A DNA stretch of 57,241 nt from positions 1-57,241 of the forward strand of contig CAJFTT010000059.1 in assembly GCA_904420005.1 (NCBI GenBank), given 5' to 3'. The stretch is from Candidatus Tabaqchalia intestinavium. GTDB lineage: Bacteria; Bacillota; Clostridia; Oscillospirales; CAJFTT01. The number at the start of each line of letters is the position of its first letter. The first letter of the stretch is position 1. A model generated the notes under the pieces. It saw only the letters and a program-made list of their open reading frames with translations, made no database searches and was not told the origin of the DNA. Position numbers and translations under genes: made by a program. Positions 25,759-35,891 of this stretch are shown here, piece by piece.

Positions 25759-25770
25759 TCGCCTGTACAG

Positions 25771-25800
25771 AAAACGGAGTGGCGCACACTCCGTTTTTTT
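25771..25800 (+). terminator. Terminator of the yab cluster
   Basis: Stem ACGGAGTG / CACTCCGT with a short loop, followed by seven Us. It ends the operon after the S1 gene. Confidence 0.9.
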
Positions 25801-26117
25801 GCGTGTCGGAAGCATGGGAGCAGATGCGGTGTCTCCTCCCGATTTTGGGCAAAAAAATAGCCGCACCAGGCGGCAAGAAAAAGAAAAAAGTGTAATGAAG
25901 GGAGTTGCAGGTATATATTACCATGATTGCAACTGAATAGCAATAGCGAAAAATGTCAAGTTTTGTCGAATGTAGATATTTTTTCAAATCATTGTAACGG
26001 TGTCGGGAAAAAACGGATGTCCCGGGCTGGTATTAGAGGGCGCGAAGCCAAATCCTGTGACGCCGAGAAAGGGACAACCGGCGGCAGAGACGAACGCGAA
26101 AAACGGAGGAAAACGAC
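25801..26117. other. AT-rich intergenic region before the amidohydrolase
   Basis: About 317 bases. It contains a GTTGCAG / TGCAAC inverted repeat (25912-25932) and one TTTTGTCGAA sequence (25961-25970) resembling a Spo0A box. No clear -10/-35 pair or coding frame was found. GGAGG before 26118 is the downstream ribosome-binding site. Confidence 0.4.
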
Positions 26118-27275
26118 ATGAAAATGTACCACGCGAGACTGTTCACCATGGACGGGCCGGTCGTAGAGGACGGCTGGATCGAATGGAATGACGGCGTAAT
26201 CAGCGCGATGGGGGAGGGAAAGCCTGCACACATAAATGCAGAAGATGTGGACGCGCGCGGCTGCGCAGTGACGCCGGGCATGATCGATGCCCATACGCAC
26301 CTGGGCATGTGGGAGGACGGACTCGGCTTTGAGGGCGAGGACGGCAATGAGGACACCGACCCGGTCACACCCCAGCTGCGCGCCATCGACGCCATTAGCC
26401 CGCTTGACCGCTGCTTCCGCGAAGCCTGCGAGGCCGGCGTCACGACGGTCGTGACCGGACCGGGCAGCGCCAATGCGATCGGCGGCCAGCTGTGCGCGGT
26501 CAAAACAGACGCCGTCTGCATTGACGACGCGATTTTGCGCGCCCCGCTGGCGATCAAGATGGCGCTGGGAGAGAATCCGAAAAATGTCTATCACGATAAA
26601 AGCCAGGCCCCCGTTACGCGCATGGCCATCGCGGCGCTTATCCGGGAGCAGCTGCTGCGCGCGCAGCGTTATATGCGGGAGATGACGGCCGCAGAGGAGG
26701 AAGGGGACAAACCGGATTTCGATTTCAAGTGCGAGGCGCTCCTGCCGCTGCTGCGGCGGGAGATCCCGGCGCATATCCATGCGCACCGCATCGACGATAT
26801 TTTCACCGCCGTGCGTATCTGCGAGGAGTTCCAGCTGGACTATGTCATTGTGCACGGGACCGAGGCGCATTTGCAGCCGGAGCGGATCCGGCGGACGGGC
26901 GCGCCGATCCTCTGCGGCCCCATCCTGTGCGACCGCGCCAAGCCCGAAATGCGCAATCTGGACATTGCGGCGGCGGGGATTTTGTATCGCAATCAGATCC
27001 CCTTCGCCATTATCACCGATCATCCGGTCGTGCCGATTCAGTACCTGCCGCTCACGGCGCATCTCGCCGTCCGGGGGGGACTGCCGCCGATGGAGGCGCT
27101 GCGGGCGGTCACGAGCGCGCCGGCGCAGATCCTGAACCTTGCGGAGCGCGTGGGAAGCCTGCGGCCGGGCAAGGACGCGGATCTATTGCTGTGGGGGACG
27201 GCGGAGCCGATGTTGGCTGAGCTGCCGCGCGGCGTCGTCGCTGGCGGGCGTTGGATCCGATACGACGCCTGCTGA
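26118..27275 (+). CDS. Imidazolonepropionase-like amidohydrolase
   Basis: A 385-residue metal-dependent amidohydrolase. The two-strand N-terminal domain leads to DAHTHLGMWED (HxH metal motif, near residue 57), then HIHAHRI, VIVHGTEAH and ITDHPV, which supply further metal ligands, and the C-terminal GSLRPGKDADLLLWG composite domain. The group includes hydrolases of cyclic amides; the substrate is not predictable here. GGAGGAAAACGAC precedes the ATG. The orphan fumarase subunit starts 55 bases downstream and may share the transcript. Confidence 0.88.
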   Translation: MKMYHARLFTMDGPVVEDGWIEWNDGVISAMGEGKPAHINAEDVDARGCAVTPGMIDAHTHLGMWEDGLGFEGEDGNEDTDPVTPQLRAIDAISPLDRCFREACEAGVTTVVTGPGSANAIGGQLCAVKTDAVCIDDAILRAPLAIKMALGENPKNVYHDKSQAPVTRMAIAALIREQLLRAQRYMREMTAAEEEGDKPDFDFKCEALLPLLRREIPAHIHAHRIDDIFTAVRICEEFQLDYVIVHGTEAHLQPERIRRTGAPILCGPILCDRAKPEMRNLDIAAAGILYRNQIPFAIITDHPVVPIQYLPLTAHLAVRGGLPPMEALRAVTSAPAQILNLAERVGSLRPGKDADLLLWGTAEPMLAELPRGVVAGGRWIRYDAC

Positions 27276-27330
27276 TCGCGGCGCGACTGTCGGTGGAGAT
27301 AGACGAAACGAGCAAGCGGAGGGGAAAGAA

Positions 27331-28170
27331 ATGAAAACGATCACAGCAGGGGAAATCACGCAGACGGTCAAACGACTGTTCCTACAGGCCAATACGCAGC
27401 TGCCGGCCGATCTGCGGGAGCGGATCGAGGCCTGCACGGCCTGTGAGCGGTCCGCCGCGGGGAAATCCTGTTTTGAAGATATGAAAGAAAATTTCACCAT
27501 CGCAGCGGCAGAGGACCTGCCCATCTGCCAGGATACCGGGATGGCGGTGGTGTTCGCGGAAGTGGGGCAGGCGTTATGTATCGAGGGGAATTTTGAGGAC
27601 GCGGTCAACGAAGGCGTCCGGCAGGCTTACCAGGAAGGGGCGTTTCGCTGCTCCGTTGTGGCTGACCCGATTTTGCGCGGCAATACCAACGACAATACGC
27701 CCGCCATCCTGCATACGCGGCTTGTGCCGGGCGATGCGCTGCGCCTGACGGCGGCGCCCAAGGGATTTGGAAGCGAAAATATGAGCCGCATCCGGATGTT
27801 CACCCCCGCCGCGTCGGAGGAGGATATCGTCGAATTCGTCGCGCAGTGCGTGCGGGAAGCGGGCAGCAATCCCTGCCCGCCCGTCGTGGTGGGCGTCGGC
27901 ATCGGCGGGGATTTCGAATATTGCGCGTTGCTCGCCAAAAAGGCGCTCTGCCGCCCGGTGGATGTGCGCAACGGCGCGGCGTATTACGCGGCGCTGGAGA
28001 AAAAAATGCTGCGGCGGATTAACGCGCTGGGGGTCGGGCCGCAGGGATTTGGCGGCGATGTGACGGCGTTGGCGGTCAACATCGAGCAGTTTGCCACGCA
28101 TATCGCGGGGCTGCCGGTGGCGGTGAATATGGGCTGCCATGTGACGCGCCATGCGTCGGCGGTGCTTTGA
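27331..28170 (+). CDS. Class I fumarate hydratase/L-tartrate dehydratase, alpha subunit
   Basis: A 279-residue protein matching the N-terminal (Fe-S) half of class I fumarases. ICQDTG has the first cluster Cys (66), and two further Cys lie in SNPCPPVVV and GGDFEYCALLAKKAL. RGNTNDNTPAILH and KGFGSENMSRIRM are typical active-site segments. Two-subunit enzymes need a beta subunit (C-terminal swivel domain), usually the next gene; here the next gene is an RNA methyltransferase. The ATG at 27331 after GGAGGGG is preferred to the upstream frame at 27139, which overlaps the amidohydrolase. Confidence 0.88.
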   Translation: MKTITAGEITQTVKRLFLQANTQLPADLRERIEACTACERSAAGKSCFEDMKENFTIAAAEDLPICQDTGMAVVFAEVGQALCIEGNFEDAVNEGVRQAYQEGAFRCSVVADPILRGNTNDNTPAILHTRLVPGDALRLTAAPKGFGSENMSRIRMFTPAASEEDIVEFVAQCVREAGSNPCPPVVVGVGIGGDFEYCALLAKKALCRPVDVRNGAAYYAALEKKMLRRINALGVGPQGFGGDVTALAVNIEQFATHIAGLPVAVNMGCHVTRHASAVL

Positions 28171-28200
28171 GCGGCCCGGAGGGGCGGAAAGGTTGGGATA

Positions 28201-29319
28201 ATGGTGCTCACGATGATTGCGCCGTGCCTGTTTGGCCTGGAGGCGCCGCTCGCCTATGAGGCAAAGACGCTGGGCTTGCAGGAGGTGCGCGCGGAAAACG
28301 GGCGGGTTTGCTTTTGCGGGGAACCGGCGGACCTCGTCCGTGCAAACCTGCACTTGCGGTATGCCGAACGGGTGCTGCTGTGTCTCGGAGAATTCGAGGC
28401 CCGTTCCTTTGAGGAGCTTTTTGAAGGTGTGCGGCGCCTGGATTGGCAAGACTGGATCGGGAAAAAAGACGCCTTCCCCGTCAAGGGGCACGCCATTTCT
28501 TCACAGCTGCACAGTGTTCCGGACTGCCAGGCGATCATTAAAAAAGCTGTGGTGGAGAAACTTAAAACAGTGTATCATCTGCCGTGGTTTGAAGAGACCG
28601 GGCCGCGGCACCAGATCCAGTTTTCCATCCTGAAGGATCGCGTAACGGTGGCGCTTGACACCACGGGCGCAGGACTGCATAAACGCGGCTACCGGGCGGT
28701 GTCCACCCTCGCGCCCATCAAAGAGACGCTCGCGGCGGGCCTGCTGGACATCGCGCGCTATAAGCCGGACAAGCCGTTGTTCGATCCCATGTGCGGCTCC
28801 GGCACCTTCCTGATCGAGGCGGCCATGCAGGCCAAAGGCATCGCGCCGGGGCTGCGCCGCCGGTTTGCCGCGCAGGAGTGGGAGCAGATCCCCGCCGCGC
28901 TGTGGACGCGGCAGCGGGAAGAAGCGATGGCGAAGGTGCGTTCCGGGGATGCCGCGCCGATTGAAGGCTGGGACATCGATCCGTCGGCCGTCGAGCTCGC
29001 GCGCGCCAACGCAAAAAAAGCGGGTGTCGACGATCTGATCCACGTGTCGGTGCGGGATATTGCTGCATTTTCCAGCATGGAGGCGCGGGGGATGGCGGTG
29101 ACGAACCCGCCTTACGGCGAGCGCCTGCTCGACCGGGACGCGGCGCGCGCGTTATATCGGACGATGGGGAAGGTTTTTACCAAAAAGGATGGATGGAGTT
29201 ATTTCATCATCAGCCCGGATGAGGCCTTCGAGCACTATTTCGGCCGCCCGGCGGACAAAAAGAGAAAATTGTATAACGGCATGCTCAAATGTGAATTCTT
29301 TCAATATTTCCGCCGATGA
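28201..29319 (+). CDS. rlmL: THUMP-domain rRNA methyltransferase (RlmL-like)
   Basis: A 372-residue class I SAM-dependent RNA methyltransferase. The N-terminal part (residues about 45-150) is a THUMP/ferredoxin-like RNA-binding region. LLDIARYKPDKPLFDPMCG carries the SAM-binding DPMCGSGT motif near residue 200, and NPPYGERL is the N6/N2 target motif. It corresponds to the N-terminal half of E. coli RlmKL, which makes m2G2445 in 23S rRNA; the Bacillus homologue is YpsC. GGAAAGG precedes the ATG. It follows the fumarase subunit after 30 bases. Confidence 0.9.
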   Translation: MVLTMIAPCLFGLEAPLAYEAKTLGLQEVRAENGRVCFCGEPADLVRANLHLRYAERVLLCLGEFEARSFEELFEGVRRLDWQDWIGKKDAFPVKGHAISSQLHSVPDCQAIIKKAVVEKLKTVYHLPWFEETGPRHQIQFSILKDRVTVALDTTGAGLHKRGYRAVSTLAPIKETLAAGLLDIARYKPDKPLFDPMCGSGTFLIEAAMQAKGIAPGLRRRFAAQEWEQIPAALWTRQREEAMAKVRSGDAAPIEGWDIDPSAVELARANAKKAGVDDLIHVSVRDIAAFSSMEARGMAVTNPPYGERLLDRDAARALYRTMGKVFTKKDGWSYFIISPDEAFEHYFGRPADKKRKLYNGMLKCEFFQYFRR

Positions 29320-29372
29320 GTGTCCTTTCGTGCAAAAAATAGGGGAACAGGAAAAAATTTCTCCCGAAGCTC

Positions 29373-29401
29373 TTGACAACCTGGCAGAGGGAGTGTACAA
29401 T
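29373..29401 (+). promoter_or_regulatory. Promoter of groES-groEL
   Basis: Consensus TTGACA (29373-29378) and TACAAT (29396-29401) with a 17-bp spacer, directly upstream of the CIRCE element. Confidence 0.92.
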
Positions 29402-29405
29402 GATG

Positions 29406-29742
<337 letters not shown>

Positions 29743-29773
29743 GATACGGCCGACGTATGCAAATAATATCTGA

Positions 29774-31414
<1,641 letters not shown>

Positions 31415-31451
31415 TCGCGCGCTTTGCAAGCGTTCACAGTATCCTTTTGGA

Positions 31452-31483
31452 AAGAACCCGGTTTGACGCCGGGTTCTTTTTTT
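31452..31483 (+). terminator. Terminator of the groESL operon
   Basis: Stem AAGAACCCGG / CCGGGTTCTT with a seven-base loop and a continuing U-run. Confidence 0.92.
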
Positions 31484-31799
31484 GCGAAAAGCGTTTGCAG
31501 AGCTTGGAATCTCCGCGCGGCCTTGTACGATCTGTCCACAGAGGGTATGAAGTTCATTCAAAAAACTGGGGGCAGCAAGGCTAACGAGGCCGCTGGCCGA
31601 TGTCCGAAGGCAAGAAAAAACGTGGCCGGCCGTCTGCGCCGCTTCGAAAAGCCGAGCTTCTCTTGACCTGTAGAGGTACTGGAAATAAAGTAAAAAATCA
31701 ACAAAAGAATTGTGGATTTTCCCTTGTGTTTTTGTGATGTATGTGCTAAAGTAAAACTAGCATTCTTTTGTAAAACACTGGAAAGAGAGGGAATCGACT
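31484..31799. other. Intergenic region after groEL
   Basis: About 316 bases with no convincing gene. The middle (about 31570-31670) is GC-rich with short self-complementary stretches (GAGGCCGCTGGCC, GGCCGGCC) and might form an RNA fold; no known family is recognised. The right part is AT-rich and holds the promoter of the next gene. Confidence 0.4.
31724..31752 (+). promoter_or_regulatory. Candidate promoter of the TIM-barrel gene
   Basis: TTGTGT (31724-31729) and TAAAGT (31747-31752) are spaced 17 bp, about 47 bases upstream of the start codon. Confidence 0.5.
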
Positions 31800-32540
31800 A
31801 TGGCGAAAATTTTGGGCGGAATCCGTCTTGGCGTGCAGAGCTGGTGCTACCGGGATTTCAAAGGCACAGACAATCTCATTCGGCTGCTGCATGACAGCGA
31901 GCTGGACACGATCGAGTTGTGCGGTACGCATTACGATTTCAATGACCGTGCCGGCTGGACAAAAGTGATCGAAGAGCTGGAAGCGGCGTCGATCCTGATT
32001 AACGGCTGCGGCATCAACGGTATGCAAAATAATGAGGAGTCTCTGCGCAATCAGTTTGAATTCGCGCGGCGTGCGGGAATTTCGGCCATCGGTGCGGATC
32101 TGGATCCCGACGCGATTGATCTCGTGGAGAAGCTGTGCGAGGAATACGGCGTGAAAGTCGCGATTCATAACCATGGCCATTGGCATCGGTATGGCTCGCG
32201 CGCGCAGCTGCGGGAGCTGTTTGGCAAAACGTCCAGCAACATCGGGCTGTGCCTGGATACCGGTTGGGCGCTCGATTCCAAGGAGAATCCGCTGGATTAT
32301 ATTGACGAATTTGCAGACCGACTGTTCGGCGTGCACCTGAAAGACTTCAATTTTGATGCCGAGGGACAGCCGCTGGAAACGGTGCTGGGAACCGGCGAAC
32401 TCGATCTGCCGGCGATCATCGCCAAACTCAAGGAAATTCATTTTGCCGGATATGCGTCCCTGGAATACGAGGGCGACGCATCCGACCCTGCGCCGAAGCT
32501 GCGCGCTTGTGTTGAGAATCTTCGCAAAATCGGCGCTTGA
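31800..32540 (+). CDS. Sugar phosphate isomerase/epimerase-like TIM-barrel protein
   Basis: A 246-residue AP_endonuc_2-type TIM barrel (IRLGVQSWCYRDF, VAIHNHGHWHRYG, IGLCLDTGWA, LFGVHLKDFNF, YASLEYEGD). The metal-binding Glu/Asp/His set of xylose-isomerase-like epimerases is present (HNHGHWH, CLDTG, HLKDF, EYEGD). Substrate unknown. A ribosome-binding site GAGAGGG lies before the ATG. It stands as a monocistronic gene with its own promoter and the palindrome downstream. Confidence 0.85.
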   Translation: MAKILGGIRLGVQSWCYRDFKGTDNLIRLLHDSELDTIELCGTHYDFNDRAGWTKVIEELEAASILINGCGINGMQNNEESLRNQFEFARRAGISAIGADLDPDAIDLVEKLCEEYGVKVAIHNHGHWHRYGSRAQLRELFGKTSSNIGLCLDTGWALDSKENPLDYIDEFADRLFGVHLKDFNFDAEGQPLETVLGTGELDLPAIIAKLKEIHFAGYASLEYEGDASDPAPKLRACVENLRKIGA

Positions 32541-32562
32541 AATCCTATCCTCCAGTTTGTGA

Positions 32563-32600
32563 AAAATTTGCAAGAATTACATTTAATTCTTGCAAATTTT
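32563..32600. promoter_or_regulatory. 17-bp perfect palindrome overlapping a promoter
   Basis: AAAATTTGCAAGAATTA (32563-32579) and TAATTCTTGCAAATTTT (32584-32600) are perfect inverted arms with a four-base centre. The right arm contains the -35 box of the next promoter. It could be the terminator of the upstream gene (AT-rich, then TTTTCCTTTT) or a repressor operator. Confidence 0.75.
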
Positions 32601-32618
32601 CCTTTTATGTTCTACAAT
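32590..32618 (+). promoter_or_regulatory. Promoter of the aminotransferase gene
   Basis: TTGCAA (32590-32595) and TACAAT (32613-32618) spaced 17 bp; the -35 lies inside the palindrome. Confidence 0.75.
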
Positions 32619-32660
32619 AGGACAGAACGATATTTACAAATCATTGGGGGCATAGGGAAC

Positions 32661-33926
32661 ATGGGCAATTCATCGGTGGATAAGGCGCAGCTGACACAGC
32701 GGCTGCAGGAATTGATGCAGGAATATGAGGCAGTTAAGGCGAAAAACCTCAAGCTGGATATGACGCGGGGCAAGCCCGGCGCGGACCAGCTGGATCTGAG
32801 CATGGACATGCTCGCCATTCAGGACGTCCGCGGCGATAACGGTGCGGATTACCGTAATTACGGCATCGTCGATGGCATCCCGGAGATCAAGCGCCTGTTC
32901 GCGGCGCTGATGGATGCGGAGGAAGACGAGATCATCGTGGGCGGCAATTCCAGCCTCAACATGATGCACGATGTGGTTGCCAATGCGCTGCTGTGCGGCG
33001 TTTCCGAAGCCTCGGAACCGTGGTGCAAGCAGGGCAAGCTCAAGTTCCTGTGCCCGGCGCCGGGCTACGACCGCCACTTTGCGGTCACGGAGAAATTCGG
33101 TTTTGAGCTGATTACGGTACCCATGACGCCGACTGGTCCGGATATGGATATGGTTGAGTCGCTCGTCTCCTCGGATCCGCAGATCAAAGGCATTTGGTCT
33201 GTGCCGAAATATTCCAACCCGACGGGCATCACCTATTCGGATGAAACGGTGCGCCGTTTCGCTGCGTTGCGTCCGGCAGCCCAGGATTTCCGCATTTTCT
33301 GGGACAATGCCTACTGCCTCCATGATCTTTACGATACGCCCGACACGCTGCTTGACCTTCTTGCAGAATGCAAGAAAAATGGGACGGAGGATATGGTATA
33401 TGTATTCATGTCCACTTCGAAGATTACCTTCCCCGGCAGCGGCGTTGCGGCAATGGCGACCAGCAAGAAGAATGCCCGTTATCTCAAGGGCCTGATCGGT
33501 TTGCAGACCATCGGTCCGGACAAGCTCAACCAGCTTCGCCATGCCCGGTATTTCGGCGACAAGGCAGGCGTGCTGCGGCATATGCAGAAGCACGCAGCGC
33601 TCATCCGCCCGAAGTTTGAAGCGGTGCTGGAAGGGTTGGAGCGCGGACTCGGCGGCACGGGGATCGGCAGCTGGACGAGGCCGAACGGCGGCTATTTCAT
33701 CAGCTTTGACTTGCCGGGCTGCGCGTCGCGCATCGCGAAACTTGCGGGCGATGTAGGGGTTGCCCTGACGCCGGCTGGGGCGACGTTCCCGTATGGCCGC
33801 GACCCGCAGGACAGCAACCTGCGTATTGCACCTACCATGCCGAGCGTCGAGGAGCTGCGCGCCGCGACGGAAGTGTTCTGTTTGTGTGCGAAGATCGCCT
33901 GGACGGAGCAGCAGTTGCAGAAATAA
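32661..33926 (+). CDS. PLP-dependent aminotransferase (aspartate aminotransferase type)
   Basis: A 421-residue class I/II aminotransferase of the bacterial Asp_aminotransf (PF12897-like) group. It begins NSSVDKAQLTQRLQELMQEY and has the KNLKLDMTRGKPG block typical of that group. The cofactor Lys is in MSTSKITFPGSG (near residue 254), and SNPTGITY and the RPNGGYFISF substrate region are intact. The likely reaction is aspartate/oxoglutarate transamination, inferred from the family. The ATG at 32661 with AGGG upstream is preferred to 32559, which would put the promoter inside the gene. PurB follows 86 bases downstream. Confidence 0.85.
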   Translation: MGNSSVDKAQLTQRLQELMQEYEAVKAKNLKLDMTRGKPGADQLDLSMDMLAIQDVRGDNGADYRNYGIVDGIPEIKRLFAALMDAEEDEIIVGGNSSLNMMHDVVANALLCGVSEASEPWCKQGKLKFLCPAPGYDRHFAVTEKFGFELITVPMTPTGPDMDMVESLVSSDPQIKGIWSVPKYSNPTGITYSDETVRRFAALRPAAQDFRIFWDNAYCLHDLYDTPDTLLDLLAECKKNGTEDMVYVFMSTSKITFPGSGVAAMATSKKNARYLKGLIGLQTIGPDKLNQLRHARYFGDKAGVLRHMQKHAALIRPKFEAVLEGLERGLGGTGIGSWTRPNGGYFISFDLPGCASRIAKLAGDVGVALTPAGATFPYGRDPQDSNLRIAPTMPSVEELRAATEVFCLCAKIAWTEQQLQK

Positions 33927-34012
33927 GCAATCCATGCCGGCGGGGACTGCCGAAAAGCAGCCTCCGCCGTTGTGTGTCAAAGCAATGAAAAAGGAAAAAC
34001 AGGAGGAACGTC

Positions 34013-35443
34013 ATGCGAAATCAATATGAAAGTCCGTTCGGAACCCGGTATGCCAGTCCGGAAATGCAGGAGCTCTTCTCGCCGCAATTCAAATTCCGCA
34101 CCTGGCGGCGTTTGTGGATCGCCCTGGCGCGGGCCGAGCATGAGCTTGGCCTGCCCGTGACGGAGCGGCAGATCGCGGAGATGGAAAAGTATAAGGACGA
34201 TATCAATTTCGACGTGGCCGAGGCGCGGGAGAAGGAAGTGCGGCACGACGTCATGAGTCATGTGTATGCTTATGGCGTGCAGTGCCCGGAAGCGAAGCCC
34301 ATCATTCACCTGGGCGCGACTTCCTGCTATGTTGGGGATAATACCGACATCATCATCATGAAGGAAGCGCTTGGCCTTGTGCGGGACAAGCTCGTCAGCG
34401 TCATGAGCTATCTGGCGGATTTCGCTGACAAATATAAGGATATGCCGGCGCTTGCCTATACCCACTTGCAGCCGGCGCAGCTGACGACGGTCGGCAAACG
34501 CGCCACCCTTTGGCTCAATGAGTTTTTGATGGATTACGACGAGCTGTGCTGGCGGATTGATTCGTTGGCGCTGCTGGGCAATAAGGGGACGACGGGCACG
34601 CAGGCGAGCTTCCTCGAGCTGTTTGACGGCGACACGGAGAAGGTCAAGGAGCTTGAGCGCCGCATTGCCGAGGAACTCGGGTTTGCCCGCGTGGTGCCGG
34701 TTTCCGGCCAGACGTATTCGCGTAAAGTCGACAGCCAGGTGCTTTCCGCGCTCAGCGGCATCGCGCAGAGCGCCAGCAAATTTGCCAACGACATGCGGAT
34801 TTTACAGAATTTCAAGGAAATGGAAGAGCCGTTTGAAAAGCACCAGATCGGCTCCTCCGCCATGCCGTACAAGCGCAATCCCATGCGCTGTGAGCGTGTC
34901 ACGGCGTTGGCGCGTTATGTGATCGTCGATTCGCTCAACCCTGCGTTGACCGCCTCCACGCAGTGGTTTGAGCGCACGCTCGATGATTCGGCCAACAAGC
35001 GCATCGCCGTGGCGGAGGCGTTTCTGGCGGTCGACTCGATCCTGAATATTCTCAATAATGTCGTGGACGGGCTGGTCGTTTACCCCAAGGTGATCGAGCG
35101 CCGCGTCATGAGCGAGCTGCCCTTCATGGCCTCGGAGAACATCATGATGGATGCGGTCAAGCGCGGCGGAGACCGGCAGGAGCTGCACGAGAAGATCCGG
35201 CAGTATTCTCTGCAGGCCGGCAAGCGGGTGAAAGAAGAGGGGCTGGACAATAATCTCATCGATCTTATTGCGGCCGACCCGCAGTTTGGCCTGGATCGCA
35301 GCACGCTGGATACGCTGCTTGACCCGAAGAAATATATTGGCCGCAGCGAGCAGCAGGTGGAGGAATTCCTGCGCGATTTCATTCAGCCGGTGCTGGACGC
35401 CCACCGGGACAAGCTCGGCCGCAAAACGGAGCTGAATGTCTGA
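34013..35443 (+). CDS. purB: Adenylosuccinate lyase
   Basis: A 476-residue fumarase/aspartase-superfamily lyase acting twice in purine synthesis (SAICAR and adenylosuccinate cleavage). Signature GSSAMPYKRNPMRCE near residue 280; catalytic His in THLQPAQ and in the SHVYAYGVQ/HLGATSC regions. The length and the NKGTTGTQASFL block place it in the longer, eukaryote-like class found in many Clostridia. AGGAGG precedes the ATG. No other pur genes are adjacent; the aminotransferase upstream could supply aspartate, but that is inference. Confidence 0.94.
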   Translation: MRNQYESPFGTRYASPEMQELFSPQFKFRTWRRLWIALARAEHELGLPVTERQIAEMEKYKDDINFDVAEAREKEVRHDVMSHVYAYGVQCPEAKPIIHLGATSCYVGDNTDIIIMKEALGLVRDKLVSVMSYLADFADKYKDMPALAYTHLQPAQLTTVGKRATLWLNEFLMDYDELCWRIDSLALLGNKGTTGTQASFLELFDGDTEKVKELERRIAEELGFARVVPVSGQTYSRKVDSQVLSALSGIAQSASKFANDMRILQNFKEMEEPFEKHQIGSSAMPYKRNPMRCERVTALARYVIVDSLNPALTASTQWFERTLDDSANKRIAVAEAFLAVDSILNILNNVVDGLVVYPKVIERRVMSELPFMASENIMMDAVKRGGDRQELHEKIRQYSLQAGKRVKEEGLDNNLIDLIAADPQFGLDRSTLDTLLDPKKYIGRSEQQVEEFLRDFIQPVLDAHRDKLGRKTELNV

Positions 35444-35583
35444 GACAAGATCGTTTTTTCATGCGTTCTGCCTGTTTTTAGGGGGCAGAAGCACAGTGAA
35501 CAGAGAAGTTTTGCACAAATGTGATTGACAAGTTGCGGGAAACCGAATATAATAAGGCTTGTCATGTGTTAACATATTTTACC
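35444..35583. other. Spacer between purB and repeat copy B
   Basis: It contains TTCTGCC / GGCAGAA (about 35466-35491), a hairpin lacking a U-tail, and a consensus promoter (separate entry). Confidence 0.4.
35525..35553 (+). promoter_or_regulatory. Consensus promoter upstream of repeat copy B
   Basis: TTGACA (35525-35530), 17 bp, TATAAT (35548-35553): the best sigma-A consensus match I found in the window. Transcription would start around 35560 and run through repeat copy B into secD, unless the repeat terminates it. Confidence 0.85.
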
Positions 35584-35844
35584 TTGGTGAACAAGGGAAA
35601 ACACGGTTTTTCGAGCTTTGACAGCCGCTCGGCTGCGGTCTCCGCGCAGCCGGGCGCGCGCTTGGCTGCCTCTCGGCTGGACGAGGCGTTTGTTTTCTGC
35701 TCGGGAAACTCCTGTGGATCTGCCGACAGGAAACAGCTGTGGGCAGGAGCGCAGGGTGACGGCGGGTTGAGGCCCGCCAAATCTGAGGACGCGGACTGTG
35801 GCGATGCGCGCAGACAGCCCGCGTGATTGCCCTTTGTTCACCGA
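35584..35844 (+). repeat. Dispersed intergenic repeat, copy B
   Basis: About 260 bp with terminal inverted repeats GGTGAACAAGGG (left) and CCCTTTGTTCACC (right, one extra T). It shares AAACACGGTTTTTCGAG, a GCAGGAGCGCAGGGTGACG-type block, CCCGCCAA and the right end with copy A at 7951-8148, in the same order. The interior is GC-rich with several self-complementary segments. It may be a MITE-like element or a structured RNA forming the 5' leader of secD. The 101-residue plus frame and the 90-residue minus frame across it are not credible genes. Confidence 0.75.
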
Positions 35845-35891
35845 GGGGAATGGTTTTTTGACATATTGAAGAAGTAGGAGGCGGAGACGGA

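Noticed and set aside
35466-35491. Terminator of purB
   Set aside because: The stem TTCTGCC / GGCAGAA lacks a U-tail in the plus direction, so it was not listed as a terminator.
35521-35841. Short frames on both strands over repeat copy B
   Set aside because: Similar peptides appear over copy A only because the DNA is repeated; no ribosome-binding sites and no protein-like pattern.
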